A DNA stretch of 64,000 nt, taken from the NCBI GenBank assembly GCA_025449115.1, contig JAHLKC010000158.1, forward strand, positions 20,663 to 84,662, in the 5' to 3' direction. Numbering within the stretch: the stretch's first letter is position 1; every line of letters begins with the position of its first letter. Positions 18,986 to 29,778 of this stretch are shown one piece after another. Position numbers and translations under genes: made by a program. The notes below the pieces were generated by a model, which had not been told where the DNA came from, did no database searches, and saw only the letters and a program-made list of their open reading frames with translations. This DNA comes from Chytridium lagenaria. Taxonomy: Eukaryota > Chytridiomycota > Chytridiomycetes > Chytridiales > Chytridiaceae.

Positions 18986-21795
18986 ATGAACGACCCCTCT
19001 CCTACACCTCTCGCCGCTCCACCGTCTACTCAACACGCGGCATGGTCTCCACAAGGTACATCCCCTCCCATCCCCCACTAACCCCCTCAGTCAACCCCTC
19101 GCCACCCGCGTCGGTCTCTCCATCCTCGACCAAGGCGGTAACGCCGCCGACGCCGCGGTAGCCGTCGCGGCCGTGTTGAATCTGACGGAACCCTGTTCAA
19201 CGGGGATCGGGGGGGACGCCTTTTGTTTGTTTTATGATGGGAAGGAGAAGACGGTGAAAGGGTTGAATGCGTCTGGGAGGGCGCCAGAAGGGTTGACGTT
19301 GGAGAGGTGAGGGAGATGGGGATTGAGGGGGAGGCGATACCGGCGAGGAATATTAATTCGGTGACGGTGCCTGGGGCTGCGGCTGGATGGGTGAGTGGTT
19401 TTTTTTGTTTTTTTTTTTGATGGACGTTTGGTGTGGATGGGATGGGGGAAGGTTGATGAAGCGAAGAGCGGCGTGTTTCGTGAACTGCTGAACAGCTTGA
19501 CCCATAACAGTGGTTTGTTAGCAACACTACGCTTTAGCTTTCCCTTCTACCTACCTACCTCATACAACAACCATTACTTTACCAATTCATACTCATACAT
19601 ATATATTCATACTCACCCCTACCTTCTCCATCTCTCACATTTTACAAGGTCGACACCATCGAAATGTTTGGTTCCGGAAAACTGACCATGAAGGAGATCC
19701 TCGCCCCCGCCATCAAACTCGCAGAGGAAGGATACCCCATTTCCCCTCTCACCGCATTCTTTGTAAGTTCCATACCCCCACCCTCACCTCCTTTCATAAA
19801 CTCGAGAAAGATGAACCGCACTCTTTTGGCGACATATTTAACAAGTGATGAAACAAAAATCGACTCAAATCACTCCACTCTGACTCGTCCACATTCTACA
19901 TTCCACATCCGTCTCCTTGCGCATCTCTCCATTCTAACCACTCCATACAGTGGGGTCGTTCCGAAAACCTCCTCAAAACCGCCTCCCCAAACGGCCACGA
20001 AATGCTCAAAAACGGCCACGCCCCAAAAGAAGGCGAAATCATGAAAATGCCCACCCTCGCCAGGTACTCCCCCGATCCCTTCCCTGACTCTAACAAAAAA
20101 CCACAGAACCTTCCGCGCCCTCGCCGAAGAAGGCAAACCCGGTTTCTACACCGGCCGTATCGCCTCCTCCATCGTCTCCCTCATCCAATCCCAAGGTGGT
20201 CTCATGACACTCCAAGATCTCTCCACCCACATCTCCACGCCCACCACCCCCGTGACCTACACCTACTCCTACGGCGTCGACACCCCTGTGACGGTCCACG
20301 AGTGTCCGCCAAATGGACAAGGCATCACGGCGTTGATTGCGTTGGGGATTTTAGAGGCGTTGCAGGAGTCAAGACGATTCGACCGATAAAGGAGATGGAG
20401 TTGAATAGCGTTGAGTATTTGCATGTGTTGATTGAGACGATGAGGATTGCGTTTGCGGATGCAAAGTATCATGTGGCGGATCCGGAGGTTGTGGATGTAC
20501 CGTCTGAGGGGTTGCTTAATAAGGTATGGACGTGATTTTTTCGTGTGTGGTCTTTGCATGCTTTTCTCTTCTTCTCATGCTTTTTCCGGTCATCTTTTGT
20601 CCTACTTGTCTGTCTTCGTCAATGATTTTCTTTAATGCCTTGCTTTTTGCTACTCCTCTTCCTGCCTTTCTTACGTTTCCGTCAACTACTTTCTTCAATG
20701 CCTTGCTTATCACACTCCTCTTCCTGCATTTTCTTGCATTTCCGTCAACTGCTTGCTTTTCACAACTCCTCTTCCTGCTTTTCTTGCGTTTCCGTCAACC
20801 CCTCCCGTCGATGCCTTGCTTTCTTCTTTATTTTCGGCAATGTACTTTTCAATCATCCTCTTCATTTCGGCAACCCCGTGCTTCCGTTAACGTATCACCT
20901 TTATTTGCTTACCTTTGCCTTCAACCTCCTTTCCATCCAGCAATACCTCGCCGAACGCGCCAAACTCTTCAACCCCACCCGCGCAACCATCGACGTCAAA
21001 GAAGGCTCCCCGCCAATTCCAGCAGCACCGTCTACTTTTCCATCGTCGACAAAGATGGCAACGCGTGTAGTTTCATTGTAAGCCGCACCACACGTTCCTG
21101 TTCTTTTTTTTTTTTTTTGGTTTGTTGACCAATTGTGTTTAGAACTCGAATTACGAAGGGTTTGGGACGGGTGCGATTCCAGAGGGATGTGGGTTTACGT
21201 TGCAGAATCGGGGGAGTAATTTTGTGTTGAAGGAGGGACACCCGAATTGTCTTGCGCCAAGAAAACGACCTTATCATACGATTATTCCGGTTTGTCTGCC
21301 TTTTCTCTATTTATTTCACGCAATATTGAACTTGACGAAAGAAAAATTGAGACAAAAAAAACAAAAAGGAAAAGAAAAAGAAAAGCATAAACACGAAATT
21401 AACATTTTGCATATCAGGCCATCGCCACCCGCGACTCCAACCTCTTCCTCTCATACGGCGTCATGGGCGGTTTCATGCAACCCCAAGGCCACGTCCAAGT
21501 TCTCCTCAACCTCCTCCATTTCACACCAACCCCTCAACAATCCCTTGACGCGCCACGATTCTGCATCACCCCTGTATCGGGACTTGTGGATCTTGAGGAA
21601 GGCATCAGCGAGGAGGTGGTGGAAGGATTGAGGAAGTTGGGACATCATGTGAGAGTGTTGAAGGGACAGGGAAGGGCGCAGTTTGGGAGGGGTCAGATGA
21701 TTGAGATGAAGAGGGATGAGGGGAGTCCGACTGGGTTTGTGTTGGCGGCGGGGAGTGATCCGAGGGGGGATGGACATGCGGCAGCGGGGTTGTGA
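18986..21795 (+). CDS. Gamma-glutamyltransferase-family protein
   Basis: Eight exons fit GT-AG rules: 18986-19055, 19091-19390, 19649-19762, 19951-20063, 20107-20523, 20941-21077, 21143-21289 and 21418-21795. The product is an Ntn-hydrolase of the bacterial YwrD/GGT type. Landmarks are [68 protein letters not shown] and [15 protein letters not shown]. The catalytic Thr precedes [16 protein letters not shown], and [10 protein letters not shown] follows. The end is GDGHAAAGL. It cleaves gamma-glutamyl bonds, for example of glutathione. No signal peptide is seen, so a cytosolic enzyme is likely. Missing bases are needed just after the ATG, near 19307 and near 20370. The fifth intron (20524-20940) contains a minisatellite. 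Confidence 0.88.
20635..20850 (+). repeat. Intronic minisatellite, about 60-base units
   Basis: About three imperfect copies of a unit reading roughly GCCTTGCTT...CTCCTCTTCCTGC...TTTCCGTCAAC, plus a partial fourth. It lies wholly within the fifth intron of the gamma-glutamyltransferase gene. Confidence 0.75.
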
Positions 21796-22442
21796 GTGGG
21801 ATGATTTTATAGGTTTTGTGTGTTTGTCCTTTTTGTTTTTGTTTTTTCCTGTGTTTTTTGGAATCATTATTCCTTTTTCCTGGGTTTCGTTATCTGTTTT
21901 TTTTAGGTTGTGTTCCCTCATTTGTGGATGTTTTCACGTATGTGTTGACGTGCATCCTTAACTGCTGTTCCCAGTGTTTTTTTTTTCCCTCGTGTACGTC
22001 AACGTTCACACCACGCTTATAAGTTTTTTGTGAATGTGGAACTTCTGTTTCCTCTTTGAGTGGCTTCTTACGACTTTTAATAAAGACACGTCGAATTATG
22101 GCAAGCCAAACAACGTGACGCGTTTCATCCACTCGTTGAAAGCAACGAATTGATGTATCTAACGATTCCCCTTTTCATCCATTCTCTGACCATGAATCGA
22201 TTTGTAGAAAGTTTTGGCGCGTTCTTCCTCGTTTCGCGTATATCGTATGTTTTCTAGGGATACGTGGTCTTGGCAGAATTGCATTGTACGTGGACGGTTT
22301 TGATGTGACGACGCAACTGCAAAAACGTGAACTCTTGAGGAAAAGCCTCTCAAAATTCATAAAAGCGTCGCGGCTGTGATAAGTGGAGATGAAGCGGAGT
22401 TGGGGAGCTTTTCGGGGTGATTTGTGTTATGTGTCAGATTTT
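21796..22442. other. Intergenic, no supported gene
   Basis: T-rich 3' flank of the gamma-glutamyltransferase gene. A 64-residue minus-strand ORF (22159-22353) is open, but I cannot link it to a family. Confidence 0.4.
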
Positions 22443-22856
22443 TACGGTTGGAGAAAACTTTGAGTATATAATGTCGAAACCGTTTGGACGGACGGAGGGG
22501 AAGAAGACGGAGACGCTCATTGTGGCGGGAGAGAGGGAGGTCCTTTTCCAAAAACGTTTTTACAAACGTATTGTTTTCATGCGCTCTTTTCGACTTTCCC
22601 CAGCACCCCTCTAATCTCATATGCGCTTCTATTTAGCGGTGCGCTCGTTGCCAGCCCGCATAATCGTGTTTTGGTTTACTTAAAAAGGTGGATATCGTCA
22701 GTTGCTTGATTACTTGTTACCGCAGAAAAGGTGTGGAAATCATACTGATGCTGTAATTACGTGTCTTTATGTTTTAATGTTCCAAATCAAGTTTAACGAT
22801 ATTCATGTGTGGAAAAGGGTTTGAGTTGCGGCACGGGCCTTGGAAAGGGTTCAGTG
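22443..22856 (+). repeat. Duplicated block, copy A, with L7 C-terminal remnant
   Basis: Closely matches copy B (23923-24400). The first 90 bases in the plus frame read TVGENFEYIMSKPFGRTEGK, which resembles the L7 C-terminal region of the gene at 17666-18652. Copy A lacks about 70 bases that copy B has after GAGGTCC, so the L7 end is cut away here. The remainder is shared noncoding sequence. Confidence 0.8.
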
Positions 22857-23390
22857 AAAGGCTGGCTCATGAAACGCTAAAAATAAAAAAGGAAGAGTGT
22901 CAGATTTATGTACACAATAATAAAGATATAATATCTCTTACATACCGAGATCTTATCATAAAAAGGAATGATATTTCTTCCTGGATCTTCCAGGCACACG
23001 CGACAGTAAGCTTGTCCTCCTCAGATGATTCAATTATACCAAGAACGGCAATAAAAGCCGATCAGAATCAGGGCCCCACGCGAACTGAGCACATCAACGG
23101 CACCGATGACAGAACAGACCTTTCCGGTGACGGCGGCACTAGCGGTGGCGAGGCAACGGCGAGCTGTGGATATATCATAGACTCAGTTAGTATTTAGAAA
23201 TCCATAAGAGGATGTCACATGCAAAACTTACAAGAGAGGGAGGAGCCAAAAGGCCGATTCATATCCTCCTCAATGATTTTTAAGAAACCCAAAACATACG
23301 CATGATGAGAGGCTCTAATTGCTTATAAGAGTAAGTTTAACATGTACATTACAACAGCGGAGACGCCTTGAAGAAGAAAAAGCAAGACTC
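22857..23390. other. Unique spacer between duplicated blocks
   Basis: Includes an open frame (22805-23197, plus) of 130 residues with no recognisable family. The start of that frame lies in copy A, so it is unlikely to be a real gene. Confidence 0.4.
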
Positions 23391-23797
23391 GTCCAGCGGA
23401 GACATTCCCACCCAACCAGATCATCAAAGTAGTTCAATTACATTGACTCAACCGGGTCAAAGTGGTTCAATCATCTTGTACAATCCCTTTTAAAGGAATC
23501 GCCGCCAGGTCCAGCGCTAAACCGTCCACCTGTATGGAATCACGACGGGTCGGGCCAGCCACATCTTATGGCAGAGTCTTTGCACAAGAAAAACGAGCAA
23601 GAGGAAGTGTGAAGGGTCCCAGCGGAGACATTCCCACCCAACCAGGTCATCAAAGTTTCAATTACATTGACTCAACCAGGTCAAAGTGGTTCAATCATCT
23701 TGTACAATCCCTTTTAAAGGAATCGCCGCCAGGTCCAGCGCTAAACCGTCCACCTGTTTGGAATCACGACGGGTCGGGCCAGCCACATCTTATGGCA
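23391..23797 (+). repeat. Tandem duplication, period about 224 bases
   Basis: Units at about 23391-23575 and 23616-23797 share AGCGGAGACATTCCCACCCA through CCAGCCACATCTTATGGCA with a few differences. The linker between them (about 40 bases, ACAAGAAAAACGAGCAAGAG) resembles sequence just before the first unit, so a third, partial unit may begin at about 23355. Confidence 0.85.
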
Positions 23798-23922
23798 CCT
23801 TTTCCCACACCATAAACTTGCACGCACAATGTAAGGAATGGGGTGAGGGGAGCAGGGTTCACTCATCTGATCTCTGAACTATGTATTGAACACTCTCAAG
23901 TTAAATTTTCATTCATGTTGCA

Positions 23923-24400
23923 TACGGTTGGAGAAAACTTTGAGTATATAATGTCGAAACCGTTTGGACGGACGGAGGAAAAGAAGACGGAGACCCTTAT
24001 CGTGGCGGAGAGAGGGAGGTCCTGAGCATCGTGGTGGGAATACGATCAATGGGATTTTGGAGAAGATAAAGTATACATATTGTTAAAGCCTCTTTCCATT
24101 CTAAAACGTTTTTACAAACGTATTGTTTTCATGCGCTCTTTTCTTTCCCCAGCACCCCTCTAATCTCATATGCGCTTCTATTTAGCGGTGCGCTCGTTGC
24201 CAGCCCGCATAATCGTGTTTTGGTTTACTTAAAAAGGTGGATATCGTCAGTTGCTTGATTACTTGTTACCGCAGAAAAGGTGTGGAAATCATACTGATGC
24301 TGTAAATACGTGTCTTTGTTTTAATGTTCCAAATCAAGTTTAACGGAATTCCTTTGGAAAAGAGTTTGAGTTGCGGCGCGGGCTTGGAAAGGGTTCAGTG
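23923..24400 (+). pseudogene. Duplicated block, copy B, L7 C-terminal pseudogene
   Basis: Second copy of the block at 22443-22856. It keeps the 70 bases missing from copy A; in the shifted frame these read GGNTINGILEKIKY and then a stop, matching the extreme C-terminus of L7 ([12 protein letters not shown] in the intact gene). The remnant covers only about the last 60 residues of L7 and is diverged, with no start and no upstream exons. It is a truncated paralog fragment rather than an intronless copy of the present gene. Confidence 0.7.
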
Positions 24401-24625
24401 TGGTATCTAGGAGTACCCGACGTGCTCATGACACCGCCGCATCCACGATGCTGATCAGAAACTTGACCTCTTGGGGCAAAGCCTTCGAAGCAAGCAAACC
24501 AATCAAATTGTCATAAACGGGCGCTGTCCAAAAAAAACCCCTAAACGTCCTTTAAAAACGACTCACAACTCCCCTTTGGTTTACCGAAAAAACCCACAAC
24601 GTATTTTAAACTTTAGGATATATAA

Positions 24626-27511
24626 ATGGCGCAAGAAACAAACGAAAAGAATATGTCAAGATGTATCCGTCGATACCGCGGGACCCTCTCCCTCTTTGGA
24701 CCCGACATTGACGTCCTTGCACCTTCCGCACCTAACCCGCCTCACATCACACTCCTCCTCCCATCCGAGATGAAAAGCTTACCCTCCGACACGGTTGACG
24801 CTGCGTTCGCCGGGCTCAAAGATGCGAGGATCTATCGGCTCGGTGTGTCAAGTGACGGTTCGTGTCAAGTGATCGCGACGCCTTTGTTGCAAAAAGCGAG
24901 GATGGGGCTTGGATTTGGGTGGAAGGATTTTCATGTGACGGTTAAGGAGGGGTGTGGAGAGACGGGGGTTGCAGCGGTTGATGTTGGGAGATGTGGGGAT
25001 CGGGAGTGGGAGAATGAGGTTTTAGAATGTTTGAAGGAACATGTGAAAGTGTTTGGGAGGACGGCGAATTGTTTGTTGAGGGTGTGAGTGGACGTTTTGT
25101 TGAAAAGATGAGCGATGAAGGACGATGGAGGGTTGGGTTGGTGATGGCCGGGGTGAAGTTTCGGGAAGGTGATTATGAGGGGAGTCTTGGGGATGCGGTT
25201 GGGGTTTTAGGGGAGGTGAGAGGGAGGGAGGTTGAGGTTGAGGCGCTTGTGAGGGTTGGAGATGCGGCGATCAAGTGTGGGAGGTGGGGGGTTGCGGGGA
25301 GGGCGTTTTGGGGGGTTGTAGCGGTGGATAGTGGGAAGGCTGGGGAGTATGCTTGGGAAGGGTTACGGAAGTGTTGGGGAGAGGAGGGTGGGCGTCGATG
25401 GAGCTTGTGCCAATGGAAGGGGATGGCGTGTTGGAGAGGGTGGAGGTGAGCGAGGAAATGAGGAGGGTGTATGTTGGGAGGAGGTTTGAGTTGGTGGAAG
25501 CTGAGAGGGGGACGGAGGGGAGGAGGTTGAGGAGCCTAGGGAGAGGTATAGCATCGATCCAGCGTTTTTAAAGGAGATTGTGAGGTCAGATGATTCCAAG
25601 AATGGGGCGTATCGACTCCCACGATTCTTCTCATGGCTTGTTCCACTCGTCATTGCTGGGATATCGACACCGAAATGCGCTGCGGATGTACGAGCTCTCA
25701 AGACGCTTGGGATACGCACAGTCATCACGTTGACGGAGGAAGAGCCACTCCCCGAGAAATGGTTTGATGATGCATCGTCGTCATCACTTTTGGCCGGTCC
25801 GGAATTACCATCCACCATGTGTATCGCACGCTGACCAGTTCATCCGGATTGTTGTTGATGCCGTACACGGAAAAGATCGACATGGTGTGCTTGTGCATTG
25901 TGGTGGGGGCAAAGGACGTGCGGGGTCTTTGCTTGCGACCTACCTCGTGAGGTTTGGGCTGGAGGTGCCCCCTGCCCGTGTGACGAGTGCAAGGATGGTT
26001 TGACGTTATGGTGCACCGACTCTTCGTGTTCGTTTGGCAAGTACCCTGTGATGAATGCGACGGACGCGGTGACGCTGTTGAGAAGGTTGCGGCCTGGTAG
26101 TATTGAGACGGAGAGGCAGGAAAAGTTTGTAGCGGATTACGTGTCGGAGATGTATCGAAGATCTGGGTTTGGAAAGAGGATGGTGGAGGGTGAGGAGGAG
26201 GTTGAAGGTGGTGGGTTAGTCGTGGAAGGCAACACGGCGAATCCCCCAAAAGTACTCTTACTTTGTGGGTTACCCGGATCCGGCAAATCATGGTTCTCCA
26301 CCGCCTTGCCGAATCCGAAACCGAATGGACGCGTCTCTGCCAGGACGACATAGAGGGAAGTCGCGACGCTTTTGAAAACGCCGTCTCCAACTTCAAATCC
26401 AGCGGGACCTCCCAGCGTCTCATCATCGATCGCTGCAACCCGACCGCCGACCAACGTAAACACCTATTTGCTCTCACGAATCTCCCCGTCCATACGCCAT
26501 TGTTCACTTCGACGCTGCAGCAAAAACATGCACCGAACGAGCGTTCCGTCGTCTAAACCATCCTACCGTCCTCCCCCATTCCGCTGCAAACGTGTCGCAT
26601 CGTTTGAGAAAACCATGGAACGCCCGGAACTCCGGAAAGACGGCGTTGACATCATTTACCGCGTGTCAACATTCGCAGCAGCCCGTGAGCTCCTTGAACG
26701 CTTTGGTGTAAAAACCACCGTGAAAGAACCACAGGAAAGCGCAACGCTAAAAGATTCTTTCTTCAAGTACCCTAGGACTCGACATCTCATCGATCTTGGT
26801 GGAGCTACTCGTGATGATCTTGTGATGGCGGATGCGGAGGTTCTCGCGATTCTACAGCCGCACCCAACGCTAGGCGACGTGACTGTCACGGTTGAAGAGA
26901 AAATTGACGGTGCGAACCTTGGTTTCAGACTCGTATGGAGCGAGTTCAAGTTTTCATTTGAAGTAGTTGCGCAGAACCGCGCACACGATCGCATTACAGC
27001 TGATACGCATGTTCAGTTCAAGGGACTTGGAGGATGGATCCAAAACCACCGTGATGCCTTGGAAAGGATCTTGAGAGGCGTTGAAGACGGTGGGGATGTT
27101 TCGGATGGACCTGGACGGTTTGTGATATTTGGGGAATGGATGCGGGCGAAACATTCTGTCGCCTATGACCGCCTCCCTGACCTTTTCATCGCCTTTGACC
27201 TCTACGACACCCAAGCCCTCAAATTCCTTTCCCGCAGGACCTTCCACAATCTTTTACGAAACTCTGGAATCGCCCATGTCCCTGTTATAGAATTAGATTT
27301 AGCGCGAAAGGATCCCAAGGAGTCTGTTTTGGAGGCCTTACAAGGGATATCGGCATTTTCGACGAGTGAGAGGAGGGAAGGGGTTGTTGTGAGAGTGGAT
27401 AAGGGGGATTGGTTGTTGGAGAAGTGTAAGGTTGTGAGAAAGGACTTTTTGGCGGGAAGTAGACATTGGATGAAGAATAAGGTGGAGTTGAATGGCGTTG
27501 TGAGGGATTGA
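24626..27511 (+). CDS. Multidomain RNA repair protein: 2H, DSP, kinase, RNA ligase
   Basis: Overlapping plus-strand frames chain without a gap over 2.9 kb, giving about 960 residues. From the N-terminus: two H-x-T motifs (PHITLL at about 24740 and DFHVTV at about 24927) typical of 2H phosphoesterases; a TPR-like helical region (about 25150-25350); a dual-specificity phosphatase (FFSWLVPLVIAGISTP, then HCGGGKGRAG with Cys at 25899); a P-loop polynucleotide-kinase domain (CGLPGSGKSW at about 26270, CQDDIEGSR, IIDRCNPTADQR); and a nucleotidyltransferase RNA ligase with KIDGAN (Lys at 26900), FGEWM, EGVVVRVD and EKCKVVRKDF. Frame breaks lie near 25070, 25400, 25560, 25800, 25960, 26300 and 26540. 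The set could process 2',3'-cyclic-phosphate and 5'-OH RNA ends and join them. No intron is needed. The start at 24626 is the first ATG; 24653 is an alternative. Confidence 0.85.
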
Positions 27512-27983
27512 GAGGTGGTGGTGAAAGGCCTGTTATTTGCTTATGGTCGACACCACACTTTAATAAAACTAAAACATAGAACCATCCATTATTTAACCGC
27601 TGTCTTTTCGCCAGTTCTGAAAGTGCGATGAGTCGCGTGTCTTTGTCCGTTTACTCGCATCCATGCATGATGGCGCCTGTTTTGTCGCCTGTCGATCTGC
27701 GTCGCCAGCCCCTTGTTTGGACGCGACAGGAAGAGTTGTCACACATCAAATTCTTTCTCGCCTTCAAGACCATCATCATCACAAGGAGTGACCCCGTTGT
27801 CCCATAAGCTAGCTTTGCGTTGTCTCGCTTCCCTTCTCGTCTTGGTTTCTCGTACAGCACCGTAAAGAAACTCACCGGGAGTAGCGGAACAGGCCTATCT
27901 GTTTTTCATTGCGTAAACAGCGCATCTTAAGAAGCTTGACTGGAAGAGAAACTGGCAGTCTTCAGCGACTCTGAAGTGAGGGT
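27512..27983. other. Intergenic, no supported gene
   Basis: An AATAAA signal near 27563 probably ends the RNA-repair transcript. A 74-residue minus-strand ORF (27651-27875) has no recognisable family. Confidence 0.45.
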
Positions 27984-29271
27984 ATGGCGCTTTTACTGCA
28001 GCCGTGGGAAGGAGGGCGGGACCCTAACTCCATCAACTCACCGCTGTCCAAAGACGAACACCAAGATCTCTCAGAAGTCTCCCCATCATCTTCCACACCG
28101 CCATCAACCACCATCTCCGACGACCCCTCGTCAATCCCCACATCCACCGCCGTCTCTTCCCGCGCCATCACCACGCAACCAACTGACAGTCACAACGGCG
28201 CGCATTTATTAAACGCCCCTCCTGAACGACTCAGCGTCGTTGAAGTTGCGTCTGGCTCGATTGCACACATATCATTGGCACCTTTGAACCCTCCATCACC
28301 GTCCTGCTCACAACCTGGACACTCTAGTCACGCACTTAAACACTCACATCCTGACCATGTCTTCTCTCCGCTTGTCAATCTCTCTCCCGCACTCACACCT
28401 CCGCGGAACGATAAACAGAAACAAAGTCAGGACATCAACGACCCTCTACATCCAGTTTTTTCGGCAAGCACAAAGAGCTCTGGAGACGAAGCCATGGCCA
28501 TCCTCGCTTATCCATGCTCCGAGGCCCAGACAACGTAGTTTGGGGAAGCGGAGACGGGAGACGATGTCGGGGGGCGGAAGCGACGAGGAGATGGAGCTGT
28601 TGCATTTGAAATGCTGGGTGACGGAACCGGGTGGATGAGGAGGAGGTTGGAAGATGGGTCGAAGGGATTTTACCTATGGAACGCTTGGAGGAGAGTGATG
28701 TTGAGGCGGATGTTATTGTGGGAGGGGATTATGGGGTTGCGGAGGCGGAGTCTGTGGGGCTGAGAGATGAGAGGGTGAAGAGACAGACGGAGATGATAGC
28801 AAGTGAGTTTATCAAAATCACTTTCTTCCTATATACTGTTCGGTGTTTCCTGCATTTTGGTTAGTATATGGTCTAATTATTGTATATGTTAGCTATCACC
28901 CGTCTCATCAACTCTGAAATCAATCAACTCGCCCAATCTCAAGCTACGCGCGACCTTAACGTCCGCCTTGAATCCGTCCGTCTCGCAACCCTTGTCGCTC
29001 AATCCAAAATTCAAGAATCCCGCCGAGTCCGCGCGACTATTAAAGAAACTGCCCGTTGCGCCACATTACTCAAAGCGCGGATTGAACAGACTGAAAAAAA
29101 GATTGAACGGATCAAGAGTTTGAAAAGGGGGGTCGTTGAGAAGATATTTTTGGAATGACGCGAAAGAGATTTTGGAGGAGGATGAGACGTTGGTGGATAA
29201 GGCTACTAGGTAGGATTACGGAACTGGAGGAGGAGACTGGAGTCCGATGTACGAGTTTTATAGATTTTTGA
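27984..29271 (+). CDS. Hypothetical coiled-coil protein
   Basis: I do not recognise this gene. The first 180 residues are Ser/Pro/Thr-rich and disordered (MALLLQPWEGGRDPNS...). A basic patch GKRRRET and an acidic stretch follow. After an intron (about 28802-28892, GTGAGT...TTAG), a clear alpha-helical coiled coil runs for about 90 residues: INSEINQLAQSQATRDLN, ARIEQTEKKIERIKSLK, and in a shifted frame AKEILEEDETLVDKATR. The C-terminus is uncertain: one frame stops at 29271 and another stays open to about 29441. Frame breaks near 28540, 28620 and 29150 are assumed. A structural or complex-assembly role is a guess only. Confidence 0.5.
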
Positions 29272-29778
29272 GGGCTTGTACGGGGATGGAGGAGGAGTTG
29301 GATGAGTTCTGGATGGGTTGGCAGAGGAGTTTGGAATGTGATAGAGTCTATGTCGCATGTACAACTATATTGGCGTGTCGAGGGGCCATGACATCTTTTC
29401 TTCTTCATCTTTTTATTACCTTTAACTTGTTTTTTTTATAGATCTCCCTTTTGTTTAGATTTTATACGCTGACACCTACGGTTTCCCTGTAATTTCACAC
29501 CATTACCGCCCTCCTGTTTACTATTTTACCCTAAAGATCCCTGTGCGCTTTCCCCCTTACCCCCTCTTTAACACCAGTCTTGTTTATATACCTCCGCAAA
29601 CCTAAATATCTGATTTATATCATAAATATCCCTTATTACATGTTGCCTTTATTCGGGTCGTCACGGTCTAGAGTGCGAATGTGTGAGTAAAACACCTTCG
29701 CCATGATTCCATGCTACAAGTTTAGCCACTAAGGCCTGTACAACGTGCGAATGTTACAAGTGACGTCGTCTCTCCACC

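Noticed and set aside
22805..23197. 130-residue plus-strand ORF between the duplicated blocks.
   Set aside because: It starts in a duplicated noncoding block, has no family resemblance, and copy B does not continue it.
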